A stretch of 20,357 nt of DNA from a virus. The notes under the pieces are model-generated. The model did not search any database. It was given only the letters and a program-made list of their open reading frames with translations, and was not told the origin of the DNA. Made by a program: the position numbers and the translations under genes. The stretch lies in the IMG/VR virus record IMGVR_UViG_3300043427_002431, positions 1-20,357 of that record; one strand, written 5' to 3'. Shown one piece after another: positions 7,436 to 15,242 of the stretch (the first letter of the stretch is position 1; each line of letters begins with the position of its first letter).

Positions 7436-8542
7436 TTATTTTAATAATTTGTTACTTTTAAATGACTCATTTGTGTCATCACCTGCTATCATTTTAACAT
7501 TAATAAGACCAGTTAAATCGTTGATGATTGATGCTGATTCAATCATTAATGGCGGGTATATTTCTTTTAAAAATTCCTTAGCTGCAGTAAACTCAATTTC
7601 TGGTGTGTAAGAGATATTCAACCTGAAATCATCTGTGTAATTACTCGCGGGTGACACAAAGTTAAGATACCGATCAATGGTCATATATGGGTGTGATGAT
7701 AGTAAAAACATAATGCCATCCATTTGGCTAATCCCTTTTATGACATTACCTTCTTCATCAGCCAGCCCCGTTATCATAGCTTTAAAGTTGCCATTAAGTC
7801 TATGAAAGTCTTCACAGCTATATACAACCCAATTTGTCGGTGAATTGTCATTTGTTTTTTCATATGAGCGAATATTAGCTATGTTTGACCAAGCCCCATA
7901 CGTCATCTTTTTATATGCGTTCTTGAAAAGCGTAAGCTTCCCTGGAACTATCTTTTGTTCATCATACACAATAACCGTTACCTTAGTTCCAGGCAGTAAA
8001 GGCTCACTAAATGTTATTGACCCAGGAGTTATGCTGGAGATTTCTGTTCCAATTCTTGCAGGAATCCCATTTTTTGAAACGTAAATTTTACCAAGAAGTA
8101 TATCATCGGTTGTAAACGTAAGGTTTTTGCCGTTGACATCTTTCTTAACGTTGCCATTTACAATTTCAGGAATGGTTGTTGTTTGCTGACTAACGCTGAA
8201 AAGGTATTGATTAAACCTAACATTATCTATTTTTTTTAAGCTCAGATTAAGATTTAAAACGTCCGGCAAATTTACACTTGACTGAACTGCTACATTGATA
8301 AGTGGATTTCTTGAGTTTTTAAACGAAAATGTTGGAGAGTCCTTCACCTCAGCGATGTCAATTGATTGAGTAATATTTTGTCTATAGTAATTATCCGAAG
8401 ATTCTTTATCGCCCTGAGGGTATAGTTTACCGGAACAGTTTGTAGTAAGACTACAGTTGTTTGGGAGAATTCTTAAAGGGTCATTTAAAAAATCCCTAGA
8501 TTTACTGCAAATAGAGCACTGGAATGTGGTGAATTTTGACAT
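7436..8542 (-). CDS. conserved phage protein with N-terminal four-Cys motif, possibly structural
   Basis: I chose the ATG at 8542 (MSKFTTFQCSICSK); an in-frame ATG at 8566 would add eight residues. The 368-residue protein starts with a small zinc-ribbon-like region, C9-x2-C12 and C30-x5-C36. The rest is beta-rich, with Thr/Ser/Asn-rich segments, a run typical of Ig-like or jelly-roll domains around PGTKVTVIVYDEQKIVPG, and a C-terminal part VVYSCEDFHRLNGNFKAMITGL. This composition suggests a virion or tail protein, but there is no family I can name. It lies between the nucleotide-metabolism block and two unknown genes. Only a weak six-of-eight late promoter match lies upstream. Confidence 0.75.
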   Translation of the reverse strand: MSKFTTFQCSICSKSRDFLNDPLRILPNNCSLTTNCSGKLYPQGDKESSDNYYRQNITQSIDIAEVKDSPTFSFKNSRNPLINVAVQSSVNLPDVLNLNLSLKKIDNVRFNQYLFSVSQQTTTIPEIVNGNVKKDVNGKNLTFTTDDILLGKIYVSKNGIPARIGTEISSITPGSITFSEPLLPGTKVTVIVYDEQKIVPGKLTLFKNAYKKMTYGAWSNIANIRSYEKTNDNSPTNWVVYSCEDFHRLNGNFKAMITGLADEEGNVIKGISQMDGIMFLLSSHPYMTIDRYLNFVSPASNYTDDFRLNISYTPEIEFTAAKEFLKEIYPPLMIESASIINDLTGLINVKMIAGDDTNESFKSNKLLK

Positions 8543-8580
8543 AATTTTTCTAATAAGTAGACACATAGACTATTTACTTA

Positions 8581-8787
8581 TTATTCTTCTTTTTTAGTAG
8601 AATCAACAGTGAAAAGAACTCTAGGATCCACCCACTTTTTCCAATCCATGTCACTATCAACGGGAGTTATCTCAACTAAAGTACTTTTAGCTGGCGGGCT
8701 GTATGGTAAAGTCCCATGTGTCCTAGTTGCTACTCTCCCTGTCTTTCTTACTTCAACACCATCATATACATATGTTTTATCTAACAT
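8581..8787 (-). CDS. conserved small phage protein (68 aa)
   Basis: Three consecutive ATG codons lie at 8793, 8790 and 8787. The third is best, because AGGA ends six bases before it. The protein reads MLDKTYVYDGVEVRKTGRVA near the start and contains DWKKWVDPRVLF near the end. Short proteins with YDGVEVxxTGRxA and WKKWV patterns are, from memory, common in marine T4-like phages, without a known role. The ribosome binding site lies inside the end of the exonuclease gene, whose TGA overlaps this start region, so the two are probably translated together. Confidence 0.72.
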   Translation of the reverse strand: MLDKTYVYDGVEVRKTGRVATRTHGTLPYSPPAKSTLVEITPVDSDMDWKKWVDPRVLFTVDSTKKEE

Positions 8788-8789
8788 CA

Positions 8790-9425
8790 TCATTCCTGCA
8801 TAGATAAGAGGCTAAAGTTAATTAACTCACGGATAGTTTTGCACACCAATAGTGTTTGTCTGGCATCATCTAGCGCGTTATGCTTGCCGCGCTCGGGGCA
8901 ACCAACCTTTTCAAATAATAGATCTGATTTATACAGACCAAATGTAATATACCCACATGATGATGTATCTAGCAGAACATGGTGGACTTGGATCCAGCTA
9001 TCTAACTTGGTTTCCTTTTCAATTGAATATTCAATCCCTATAGTATTTAGGAGTTGATTGGTGAACCGCCTGTCAAACTCAGTATTGTGACCAAGCATTA
9101 AAACTTTTCCGTCAGGCCCCCAATACTTGAGAATCAATTCTGCTAAAGCAATGGCTGCATCTTCTTGTGAGACACCATTAGCATCTAAATACTCTTTAGT
9201 AATACCGTGAATATTTTCTGCTTCTATTGACCATTTATATTTGGAGCTGTCAAACTTTACATGCAAGTGTAAGCTTTCTAATTCATCAAAGTTCTCCGCA
9301 TTAAATACTATAGCACCGAAAGAAATACCTTGATAATTGATAGAACTATCTTTGCCCCAATCTGATCCGCTAGTTTCCCAATCAATGCACAGACCAAATC
9401 TAATAGCTTGTTGTTTAGTACTCAT
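8790..9425 (-). CDS. DnaQ-like DEDDh 3'-5' exonuclease
   Basis: A 211-residue single-domain exonuclease. Exo I is CIDWETSG (D15, E17), Exo II is LGHNTEFDRRF (H113, D118), and Exo III is KHNALDDA (H182, D187). This completes the DEDDh set for two-metal 3'-5' exonucleases such as RNase T and the Pol III epsilon subunit. Substrate could be DNA or RNA. It is not an obvious orthologue of T4 DexA, whose motifs I recall as differently spaced. Its ATG overlaps the stop of the kinase-like gene (TAATG at 9423-9427), placing it in one operon with RNA ligase 1 and the P-loop protein. A nucleic-acid processing role is likely. Confidence 0.9.
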   Translation of the reverse strand: MSTKQQAIRFGLCIDWETSGSDWGKDSSINYQGISFGAIVFNAENFDELESLHLHVKFDSSKYKWSIEAENIHGITKEYLDANGVSQEDAAIALAELILKYWGPDGKVLMLGHNTEFDRRFTNQLLNTIGIEYSIEKETKLDSWIQVHHVLLDTSSCGYITFGLYKSDLLFEKVGCPERGKHNALDDARQTLLVCKTIRELINFSLLSMQE

Positions 9426-10048
9426 TAATAGCTTTCCTTATTTTTGATTAAATTCTCAACCTTACAGAGAGTGTATAAAGCTTGTATTTCAGCAGCGCGC
9501 GCTTCTCTACTTTCTGTTTTCATTATATGCGTTGGGAGTGCACCGCTCCATAGAAAAGCATCAATAGCTTTTTCAACGAATGTTCTAGATTCTTCATCTG
9601 CGCGATTCTTATCTTGTTCAAACTTGATTGAATCTGCAGGTGGGACAATGATGAATTTCAGGTAATTATTTGAAAGATTACGGCACATGCTTAAAAATAC
9701 GGACAGCTGCTTATCTTGAATAAACGTGCCAGCCGGGTCATAGAACCCAAACCTTTTACACCATAGTGCCGTATATGCCCAAACGTCTGCGGGGGTCCTC
9801 TCGACGATGGTTGGGATTCCTTCATTAAGGATCTTTTGATCACGATCATAAAGGGCGATTAAAACCTCATTTTGAAATGCCCACATCGTGTCGACAGATT
9901 CTTCAACCTTAGACAGCGATTCCCACCCTAGTCGTTTTTGAACAGTGCGAGAAAGTTGAGTTTCATCAACCTTGCAGCCGGCACTTTTTGCAGATTGTAA
10001 AATGGTTGATTTTCCGGTCCCATGTGTTCCACAGATTCCAATGATCAT
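9425..10048 (-). CDS. P-loop AAA/kinase-like ATPase (NadR/AAA_28-like)
   Basis: The start is the ATG at 10048, behind a strong AAGGGG site. A longer reading to 10183 would only add a hydrophobic stretch translated from the opposite phase of the previous gene. The 207-residue protein opens MIIGICGTHGTGKST, a Walker A loop (residues 7-15). It then has IPTIVERTPADVWAYTALW, a likely Walker B/lid-type region, and KFIIVPPADSIKFEQDKNRAD, typical of small nucleotide or NMN kinases and the AAA_28 fold. The substrate is unknown. Its position between RNA ligase 1 and an exonuclease would suit nucleic-acid end repair or NAD/nucleotide salvage, but no polynucleotide kinase phosphatase domain is present. 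Confidence 0.8.
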   Translation of the reverse strand: MIIGICGTHGTGKSTILQSAKSAGCKVDETQLSRTVQKRLGWESLSKVEESVDTMWAFQNEVLIALYDRDQKILNEGIPTIVERTPADVWAYTALWCKRFGFYDPAGTFIQDKQLSVFLSMCRNLSNNYLKFIIVPPADSIKFEQDKNRADEESRTFVEKAIDAFLWSGALPTHIMKTESREARAAEIQALYTLCKVENLIKNKESY

Positions 10049-10049
10049 T

Positions 10050-10400
10050 TTATCCCCTTCGCATTTGTGCAACTTCAACAGCCGCTTCAGAATTAAAAAT
10101 TGGCACCAAGTTAGATTTATGCATAACGGCAATGCCAATGATAGCGTTACCAGTATATACTTTAGATTTTGCTTTTGTAGCAAGACCCATCATTGAGTTA
10201 GGATTAGATGTCTTAGCAATAGAAATATTTTCATTTTTGTTTTGCCTTGGCTGAGCCACACGCTTAGGCTTTGGCTTAGTTGAAAAGAGCGGAGCATAAA
10301 TCTGAGCGCGCTTTTTCTGCTCCTCTTTTTCTAGACGTTCCTGCTCAAGTCTTAATTGTCTGACCTTTTTGTCAGACATTCTAAATGCATGCTTTGCCAA
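10050..10400 (-). CDS. conserved hypothetical phage protein (116 aa)
   Basis: The best start is a TTG at 10400, seven bases after AGGAG, giving MAKHAFRMSDKKVRQLRLEQ; an ATG start at 10379 (MSDKK) is possible. The N-terminal half is a charged coiled-coil-like helix (residues 8-34), then a basic Pro-rich linker (FSTKPKPKRVAQPRQNKN). The C-terminal block AIIGIAVMHKSNLVPIFNSE ends AQMRRG. From memory, a similar C-terminal HKSNxVPIF...MRRG block is conserved in small T4-like phage proteins of unknown role. It overlaps the RNA ligase stop region and is followed by the P-loop gene. Confidence 0.75.
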   Translation of the reverse strand: MAKHAFRMSDKKVRQLRLEQERLEKEEQKKRAQIYAPLFSTKPKPKRVAQPRQNKNENISIAKTSNPNSMMGLATKAKSKVYTGNAIIGIAVMHKSNLVPIFNSEAAVEVAQMRRG

Positions 10401-10402
10401 AA

Positions 10403-11563
10403 TCAATCTCCTTCAGCAATGGTGGGAACAAGTACAAGTTGACGAAGAGTCCATTTCTCCTTTAGCACATTCTTACGATACCAATCTTTGACATTCAATT
10501 CTTTACCAGTATAACGGGCCATCAAAAGACCAAATACACCAGTAGGGATAGCATCATTATTCATGTACTTTATCGCGAAATCCTTGCGTTCCATTTTACC
10601 ATCTTTTTCGATGATTGAATCAATAAGCGTCAAAATGCTGCCAATGTCATTCACTACCTTGTTTTCAATCTCAATGATCTCAGAAATTTCTGCGCCCTCG
10701 CTTACCAGTAGAGATTTAAGATCGTCCAATCCCTCATCCAGCGTAAGTTCAACGATGTCTCGCTCACGTAGAAAAGTCATAGCTCGATGACGTCGGAGGT
10801 ACCATTCGGTCTTCACCTTAACCATATCACCATTTTTGAACTGAACAACCCAGCCTTCAATTCCTTCCTGTGTCTTCGCTGCATCTAGCATTTTCTCAGC
10901 GTTAAACACTCTGCTTCCTGACGAGCTGGGCTCCCAGAAATCTTCAACTTCGTCAACACGCTTCACGTTGAAATTTGCTGCTAGTTTTTTCATCTCATCA
11001 TGGTCAATGTATTGCCCACTTTCGTTATCACGAAGATGAAGAAGCTGAAGCTCTGGCTTCATGTATAGGAGCACAATTCGCGCATCAGGCGCGGTCCACT
11101 CGAAGACAGCGGTCCAATTTCGGTTTGCCACTGCGTTGATGAACTGCCCCAAAGTTGTGCTATTTTCAGACACAAATTTTTCGGCCGCTTGTGCTACGTC
11201 AGATGAAAATGTCTTCTTTGACTTCATCTTGACCGTGCCATTATCTGCAATGACGGTATGAACCATGCTCCCATCTCTTTTATTCATAACACGTATGACC
11301 TTAGACCAATCTACACGTTCTGAACGAGTGTCTTCGCGCTCTCCAACGTTGAAGAACTTATGTAGAGGTCGACTAACAACTTGGCCAGATGATGTGTTGA
11401 AAACGATACCACGGCACTCACGAGCCCAATCGCTATCAAAAGTATTTTCAGCTGACAGCATGTAACAGAAGCAGGATAGGTTACGATCAATTTCTGCTTC
11501 GCGAATCTCTTCCTTATGAGATACATGAGACCTCATGTCATCGATGCTCTTAATCGTGATCAT
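10403..11563 (-). CDS. rnlA: T4-type RNA ligase 1
   Basis: A 386-residue protein; T4 Rnl1 has 374. Motif I is NKRDGSMV, with K95 as the AMP-accepting lysine. Upstream it has ARECRGIVF and SRPLHKFFNVGE, as in T4 Rnl1. Motif III/IIIa is FEWTAPDARIVLLY, motif IV is EGIEGWVVQF (near 233-242), and motif V is VKVKTEWYLR (near 248-257). The C-terminal helical part fits the Rnl1-specific domain used for tRNA ends. The enzyme seals 5'-phosphate to 3'-OH RNA ends; in T4 it repairs host-cleaved tRNA and also helps attach tail fibres. It follows the tail-fibre cassette after a 64-base gap with a hairpin. An AAGGGT site precedes the ATG. Confidence 0.95.
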   Translation of the reverse strand: MITIKSIDDMRSHVSHKEEIREAEIDRNLSCFCYMLSAENTFDSDWARECRGIVFNTSSGQVVSRPLHKFFNVGEREDTRSERVDWSKVIRVMNKRDGSMVHTVIADNGTVKMKSKKTFSSDVAQAAEKFVSENSTTLGQFINAVANRNWTAVFEWTAPDARIVLLYMKPELQLLHLRDNESGQYIDHDEMKKLAANFNVKRVDEVEDFWEPSSSGSRVFNAEKMLDAAKTQEGIEGWVVQFKNGDMVKVKTEWYLRRHRAMTFLRERDIVELTLDEGLDDLKSLLVSEGAEISEIIEIENKVVNDIGSILTLIDSIIEKDGKMERKDFAIKYMNNDAIPTGVFGLLMARYTGKELNVKDWYRKNVLKEKWTLRQLVLVPTIAEGD

Positions 11564-11582
11564 TTTTTACCCTTAGGTTTGA

Positions 11583-11610
11583 AGAAGTATGAACATTATA
11601 ACATACTTCT
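11583..11610. repeat. intergenic hairpin with -10-like loop
   Basis: AGAAGTATG (11583-11591) is perfectly complementary to CATACTTCT (11602-11610), giving a 9-bp stem with a 10-base loop. The loop region on the minus strand contains TATAAT (11595-11600). No T-tract follows on either strand, so it is not a standard intrinsic terminator. It may be an mRNA end-protecting stem for the tail cassette, or a promoter for the RNA ligase operon. Confidence 0.55.
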
Positions 11611-11627
11611 CGCACATGCTTAGAAGA

Positions 11628-12386
11628 TTATTCCATCAACATGTTCGCAGCGCCAGAACTAAATGTATAAGATCCGTTTGTTGTTGTGATAAAGAGCTGT
11701 GTTAAGCTTCCCGGCAGGTCTACGCGGCCGTTTACTGTGGCAACGGAGACTCTCGAAGAATCATTTGCCATAAGAGTACCAGAGGCTAGCCAAATATTGT
11801 CTTGGCCGGTTTTATTAAAAATTAAACTTCCTGACATGGCCCACCCAGGACCTGCTTCGAACCCTACATCATGTGTAGTGGTTGAATGACCTATAGTTGA
11901 ACCAGTTTTTGACATAGTGTATGTAGTGCCTGTATAACCACTAGTTGCCAATCCTGCTGCCGTTCCAACCCTTATTCTTAGCTGCGTGGCAACGTTTGAC
12001 GACAAATCCCAAAACATTAGAGTGACTCTTTTGGCCCAACTTGGAATAGGAGTAAACGTGACACCTACTAAACCTGAAGTAGCAAAAGTTGTGAATGGTA
12101 TATCTAAAAAGAGAGAATCATTTCTAAGTGTAGCTGGACTTATAACCTTTGTGTTATCAGTTCCTTCCTGAATATCCAAAGATGTCGCAAAGCTAACTGA
12201 AGACCCGCCAGAACCAGAAGGACCAGTCGGCCCTGTAGGCCCCTGAGCACCAGTTGCTCCACTTGGCCCAGTAGGACCAAGCACTTGGGGCAATAGAGCA
12301 GTCCATTTTTCACCATCCCATTTATACGAAATACCGTTAGATGCTAAATGAACTTGATTTTCTGCTGGAAATCCAGGAAACTCCAT
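11628..12386 (-). CDS. collagen-like tail protein 5 with distinct C-terminal domain
   Basis: The start is the ATG at 12386, behind AGGAG; an upstream in-frame extension overlaps the previous gene. Of 252 residues, 1-30 are the shared N-terminal module (MEFPGFPAEN...YKWDGEKWTAL), 37-62 a short collagen-like GPTGPSG tract, and the remainder a Ser/Thr-rich beta domain. That domain includes ISPATLRNDSLFLDIPFTT and SWAKRVTLMFWDLSSN, unlike the C-termini of the four sister proteins. The IQEGTDNTKVISPATL piece resembles tail-fibre tip or pre-tip sequence. Likely a trimeric, virion-surface fibre or decoration protein. Last gene of the tail cassette. Confidence 0.85.
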   Translation of the reverse strand: MEFPGFPAENQVHLASNGISYKWDGEKWTALLPQVLGPTGPSGATGAQGPTGPTGPSGSGGSSVSFATSLDIQEGTDNTKVISPATLRNDSLFLDIPFTTFATSGLVGVTFTPIPSWAKRVTLMFWDLSSNVATQLRIRVGTAAGLATSGYTGTTYTMSKTGSTIGHSTTTHDVGFEAGPGWAMSGSLIFNKTGQDNIWLASGTLMANDSSRVSVATVNGRVDLPGSLTQLFITTTNGSYTFSSGAANMLME

Positions 12387-12403
12387 TATAATTCTCCTAT
12401 TAC

Positions 12404-13234
12404 TTATGTTACACGGACCCAAATTGTTTTACTATGATATACACTTCCACCACTAGATACAATTACACTGTACGGCTGCACGGCTTTCCATGATCCAACT
12501 AAACCAAGATCTACAAGATCATTGCCGGGATTAAGCTCCATATCAAAAGGACCAACGGTCATTACTCTAAGGCTACTTCCATTTCTAATAGTACCAATAG
12601 GATAATTCCCTGCAGCGGTGTCATCTATTGATAGTGCGACTTTTATGTCTCCAACCTGTCCAGTTGAAAAAATATCTGTAACTGCTGGACCAGTAGGTCC
12701 TATATCACCTTGAGCGCCAATTGGGCCCTGTCTACCAGTTGGACCAGTTGGTCCCCTTATTCCTTGTATGCCATCTGGTCCGGTTGGTCCTTGAATGCCT
12801 TGGGGGCCAGTAGGACCAATAGGGCCATCAATTCCTTGAATTCCCTGTGGGCCAACAGCGCCTTGAGGACCAGTAGGTCCCACGCTACCTTGGGGCCCAG
12901 TAGGACCAATTGGTCCTTGAACCCCCACTGGTCCTATATCTCCCTGTGGTCCTGTTGGTCCTATATCTCCCTGAACACCTTGAGGCCCGATTGGACCTAC
13001 ATCGCCTTGAATACCCTGTGGTCCTGTTGGTCCAACTTCTCCTTGAATACCCTGAACACCTTGAGCGCCCTGCGGGCCAGTAGGACCAGATGGACCCATT
13101 GGACCTGTGGGTCCAACTTGACTTTTTACCTCACCATTCCATTTTTCACCATCCCATATATAGACAATATTATTGGGTGCTGTATATGTCTGACCCATTG
13201 CTGGAGATACTGGAAAATTTATTAAAGTGCTCAT
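12404..13234 (-). CDS. collagen-like tail protein 4
   Basis: 276 residues in three parts. The N-terminal module (1-37) contains INFPVSPAMGQTY and YIWDGEKW. A long collagen-like Gly-X-Y tract runs from about residue 41 to 183, with GPTGPQG and GIQG units. The C-terminal domain (about 188-276) contains FSTGQVGDIKVALSIDD, RNGSSLRVM, GSWKAVQPY and ends KTIWVRVT. That domain is clearly related to the one in the 14723-15226 protein, showing a paralogous pair with very different stalk lengths. Phage collagen-like proteins usually form trimeric stalks. The start has only a weak ribosome binding site and follows the previous stop by four bases. Confidence 0.88.
   Translation of the reverse strand: MSTLINFPVSPAMGQTYTAPNNIVYIWDGEKWNGEVKSQVGPTGPMGPSGPTGPQGAQGVQGIQGEVGPTGPQGIQGDVGPIGPQGVQGDIGPTGPQGDIGPVGVQGPIGPTGPQGSVGPTGPQGAVGPQGIQGIDGPIGPTGPQGIQGPTGPDGIQGIRGPTGPTGRQGPIGAQGDIGPTGPAVTDIFSTGQVGDIKVALSIDDTAAGNYPIGTIRNGSSLRVMTVGPFDMELNPGNDLVDLGLVGSWKAVQPYSVIVSSGGSVYHSKTIWVRVT
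12686..13114 (-). repeat. collagen-like Gly-X-Y tract of collagen-like protein 4
   Basis: About 143 residues of unbroken or nearly unbroken Gly-X-Y triplets with GPTGPQG, GIQG and GDIGP units. At DNA level this gives many imperfect 9-base repeats around GGACCA/GGTCCT. It is the longest stalk in the cluster and a likely site of repeat-length change. Confidence 0.9.
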
Positions 13235-13238
13235 GATA

Positions 13239-13958
13239 TTAAATTCTTATCCATAGCGATTCATATAATCCAGCCCCAACAGCAGGTCCTACGTTTTTCC
13301 ATGTTCCAGATGGGGTGACACTTGAAGATCCGTTTGAAATTCTTAGTTGTGAGCCAGAGACGGTTTGTTCATAATAAATTATATTGAATCCAATATATTC
13401 AGCTAAAATGTATGTTCCTGTTCCACCGCTTGGTCCAGTACCACCCGCTGGACCAGTAGGACCTGTGGGACCTCTTAATCCTGCCGGACCAGTGGGTCCT
13501 CGTTCTCCGGTAGGACCAGTGGGACCATAGACAGAATCGCCCTGTGGGCCTGGAGGACCAGCGGGTCCTGTAGCACCTGTCGGACCAGTAGGACCAGTAG
13601 GACCTGTTGGGCCAATTAAAGTTTCTCCTTGAGGACCAGTAGGACCTGTCGAACCAGTAGGACCTGTCGGACCAGTATCTCCATTTTGACCAATCTCTCC
13701 TTTTTCTCCAGGCAATCCCATAGGACCCTGGGGACCAGTAGGACCAGTAGGGCCAAATCCATCATTTCCGGGAGGGCCAGTAGGTCCAATTGGCCCTTGA
13801 TCACCTTTTTCACCGATTGGGCCCACTGGCCCAGTGGGCCCAATCAACACAGTCGTCTCTACAGTCCATTTTTCACCATCCCACAAGTAAGTTTTAGTGC
13901 CAATAACAATTATTTGGCCTAAAAATGGATCTGATGGAAAAATTAATTGATCACTCAT
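13239..13958 (-). CDS. collagen-like tail protein 3
   Basis: 239 residues. The N-terminal module (1-33) has [20 protein letters not shown] followed by LWDGEKW. Residues 39-181 are Gly-X-Y repeats, mostly GPTGPTG, interrupted by short breaks such as DGFGP, ETLIGP and DSVYGP. The C-terminal domain (about 182-239) has [26 protein letters not shown] and ends SLWIRI. It shares the G.xLRIS...GTWKNVG...W.R pattern with the 13970-14713 protein, so this is a second paralogous pair. A TAGG lies upstream of the ATG at 13958. Likely a virion stalk or fibre protein. Confidence 0.88.
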   Translation of the reverse strand: MSDQLIFPSDPFLGQIIVIGTKTYLWDGEKWTVETTVLIGPTGPVGPIGEKGDQGPIGPTGPPGNDGFGPTGPTGPQGPMGLPGEKGEIGQNGDTGPTGPTGSTGPTGPQGETLIGPTGPTGPTGPTGATGPAGPPGPQGDSVYGPTGPTGERGPTGPAGLRGPTGPTGPAGGTGPSGGTGTYILAEYIGFNIIYYEQTVSGSQLRISNGSSSVTPSGTWKNVGPAVGAGLYESLWIRI

Positions 13959-13969
13959 TTTTAATTAAC

Positions 13970-14713
13970 CTACCCAACTCTTGACCATACAATGTAGCCT
14001 TCTCTTTTTGCACTTTCATTTCTATAAGTTCCTAATAAGGATATTAGCCCCCTTCCAGGTTCACCCGTAGAAATTCTTAAATTTGACCCTGAAGTTGTTT
14101 GCCCATAACTTGGAATTGTTGCTGTGCCAAATGGTCCACGGTAAAAATAAGCATAAAAATATGATCCTACGCCAGTGCCCCCAGTTGGACCAGTTGGTCC
14201 AGTTGGCCCTACTACACTGCTTGTTGCTCCAGTTGGTCCTCTTTCGCCCCAAGGACCAGTTGGTCCAGGTAAGTAAAACCCAGGAGGTCCTTTTTCTGTT
14301 CCATTTACGCCAGTTGGTCCTCTTTCACCCATAAGCCCTTCATATCCTGTTGGACCGGTGATTAATAAGTCATTTTGAGTAGCGGGGCCTACAGGTCCCT
14401 GAGGTCCAGAACTCCCAGTTGGTCCAGTTGGCCCTCGTGCTCCCTTAGGACCAATAATACCATTTATCCCAGGGGGTCCTATAGGGCCTGTTGGTCCTAT
14501 AGGACCAACCTTTAAAACAGCTAGTTCATTGATAGGACCTTTAGGTCCTGGCGGCCCAATATCTCCAATATCTCCATTTGGTCCTTGGGATCCAGTTGGT
14601 CCCACAGGCGCAAGTTTTACACCTGTCCATTTTTCTCCATCCCAATAATATTGGAATCCATCAGGAGCTACAACTTTTTGACCTATTGCGGGATATACCG
14701 GAAAATTTGTCAT
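13970..14713 (-). CDS. collagen-like tail protein 2
   Basis: 247 residues. The N-terminal module has TNFPVYPAIGQKVVAPDGFQ followed by YYWDGEKW. The collagen-like region spans about 37-180 but is broken by non-collagen inserts (PINELAVLKV, ATQNDLLITG, TEKGPPGFYLP), giving a jointed stalk. The C-terminal domain (from about 183) has FYAYFYRGPFGTATIPSYGQ, SGSNLRIST, LGTYRNES and ends IVWSRVG, related to collagen-like protein 3. The ATG at 14713 is only nine bases from the previous stop and lacks a clear ribosome binding site, so coupled translation is likely. Confidence 0.87.
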   Translation of the reverse strand: MTNFPVYPAIGQKVVAPDGFQYYWDGEKWTGVKLAPVGPTGSQGPNGDIGDIGPPGPKGPINELAVLKVGPIGPTGPIGPPGINGIIGPKGARGPTGPTGSSGPQGPVGPATQNDLLITGPTGYEGLMGERGPTGVNGTEKGPPGFYLPGPTGPWGERGPTGATSSVVGPTGPTGPTGGTGVGSYFYAYFYRGPFGTATIPSYGQTTSGSNLRISTGEPGRGLISLLGTYRNESAKREGYIVWSRVG

Positions 14714-14722
14714 TTTAAAAAA

Positions 14723-15226
14723 TCATGCTATTCTGACCCAAACAACAGGCGTTCTAGATACATACGGAGTTCCTTCATCAAACCCGGCATCGACCCGATA
14801 TTGGGTTATAGCTTTCCAGGATCCAGTAAAACCAGGATTTATATCATAGCCACCAACAGTTGAAAAGGGAGCTGATGCCGCATAACGTAAGCTACTTCCA
14901 CTACGAATTCTTCCCGCAGGTACTAGTTCTGCTACATTATCATCTAAACTTACTGCAGGACATATATCGCCAATTTGCCCAGTTCCAAATATAGTCGCAG
15001 TGTTTGTCCCATCTGCGCCTGGAGCGCCCTGCAACCCCGTAGGACCTTGCACTCCATCTGGTCCAGTAGGCCCTTGTGGACCAGTAGGCCCTTGTGGACC
15101 AGTAGGTCCGGTAGCTGGTCCAGACACCTCTACGAATGCAGTCCATTTTTCACCATCCCATTTATATGATTTTCCGTTAGGAGCTAAGTAAACTTGATCT
15201 ATTGCTGGTTCAGTAGGAAATTGCAT
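14723..15226 (-). CDS. collagen-like tail protein 1
   Basis: 167 residues, the smallest of the five. The N-terminal module (1-29) has MQFPTEPAIDQVYLAPNGKS followed by YKWDGEKW. Residues 40-73 are a short GPTGPQG tract. The C-terminal domain (about 74-167) has IFGTGQIGDICPAVSLDD, RSGSSLRYA, FTGSWKAITQY and ends PVVWVRIA, the same domain as in collagen-like protein 4. A strong AGGAG site precedes the ATG at 15226. Probably a tail-associated trimeric protein. Confidence 0.88.
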   Translation of the reverse strand: MQFPTEPAIDQVYLAPNGKSYKWDGEKWTAFVEVSGPATGPTGPQGPTGPQGPTGPDGVQGPTGLQGAPGADGTNTATIFGTGQIGDICPAVSLDDNVAELVPAGRIRSGSSLRYAASAPFSTVGGYDINPGFTGSWKAITQYRVDAGFDEGTPYVSRTPVVWVRIA

Positions 15227-15242
15227 GTTACTCTCCTAAATA

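Noticed and set aside
8571-8578. AGTAAATA as a possible late promoter for the Cys-motif protein gene
   Set aside because: Only six of eight bases match the consensus, in AT-rich DNA, and it would leave a very short leader.
10049-10183. Hydrophobic N-terminal extension of the P-loop protein, looking like a membrane anchor
   Set aside because: The ATG at 10048 has a strong AAGGGG site and starts exactly at the Walker A strand. The extension is the out-of-phase translation of the preceding gene.
12710-13225. Plus-strand open frame of 171 codons opposite collagen-like protein 4
   Set aside because: It is the mirror of the Gly-X-Y repeat, gives low-complexity Trp/Ser/Asn-rich sequence, and has no ribosome binding site. 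All supported genes are on the other strand.
13616-15191. Several other open frames of 60-97 codons on both strands within the collagen-like genes
   Set aside because: The 9-base repeat periodicity keeps other frames open. Their products are low complexity and overlap well-supported genes.
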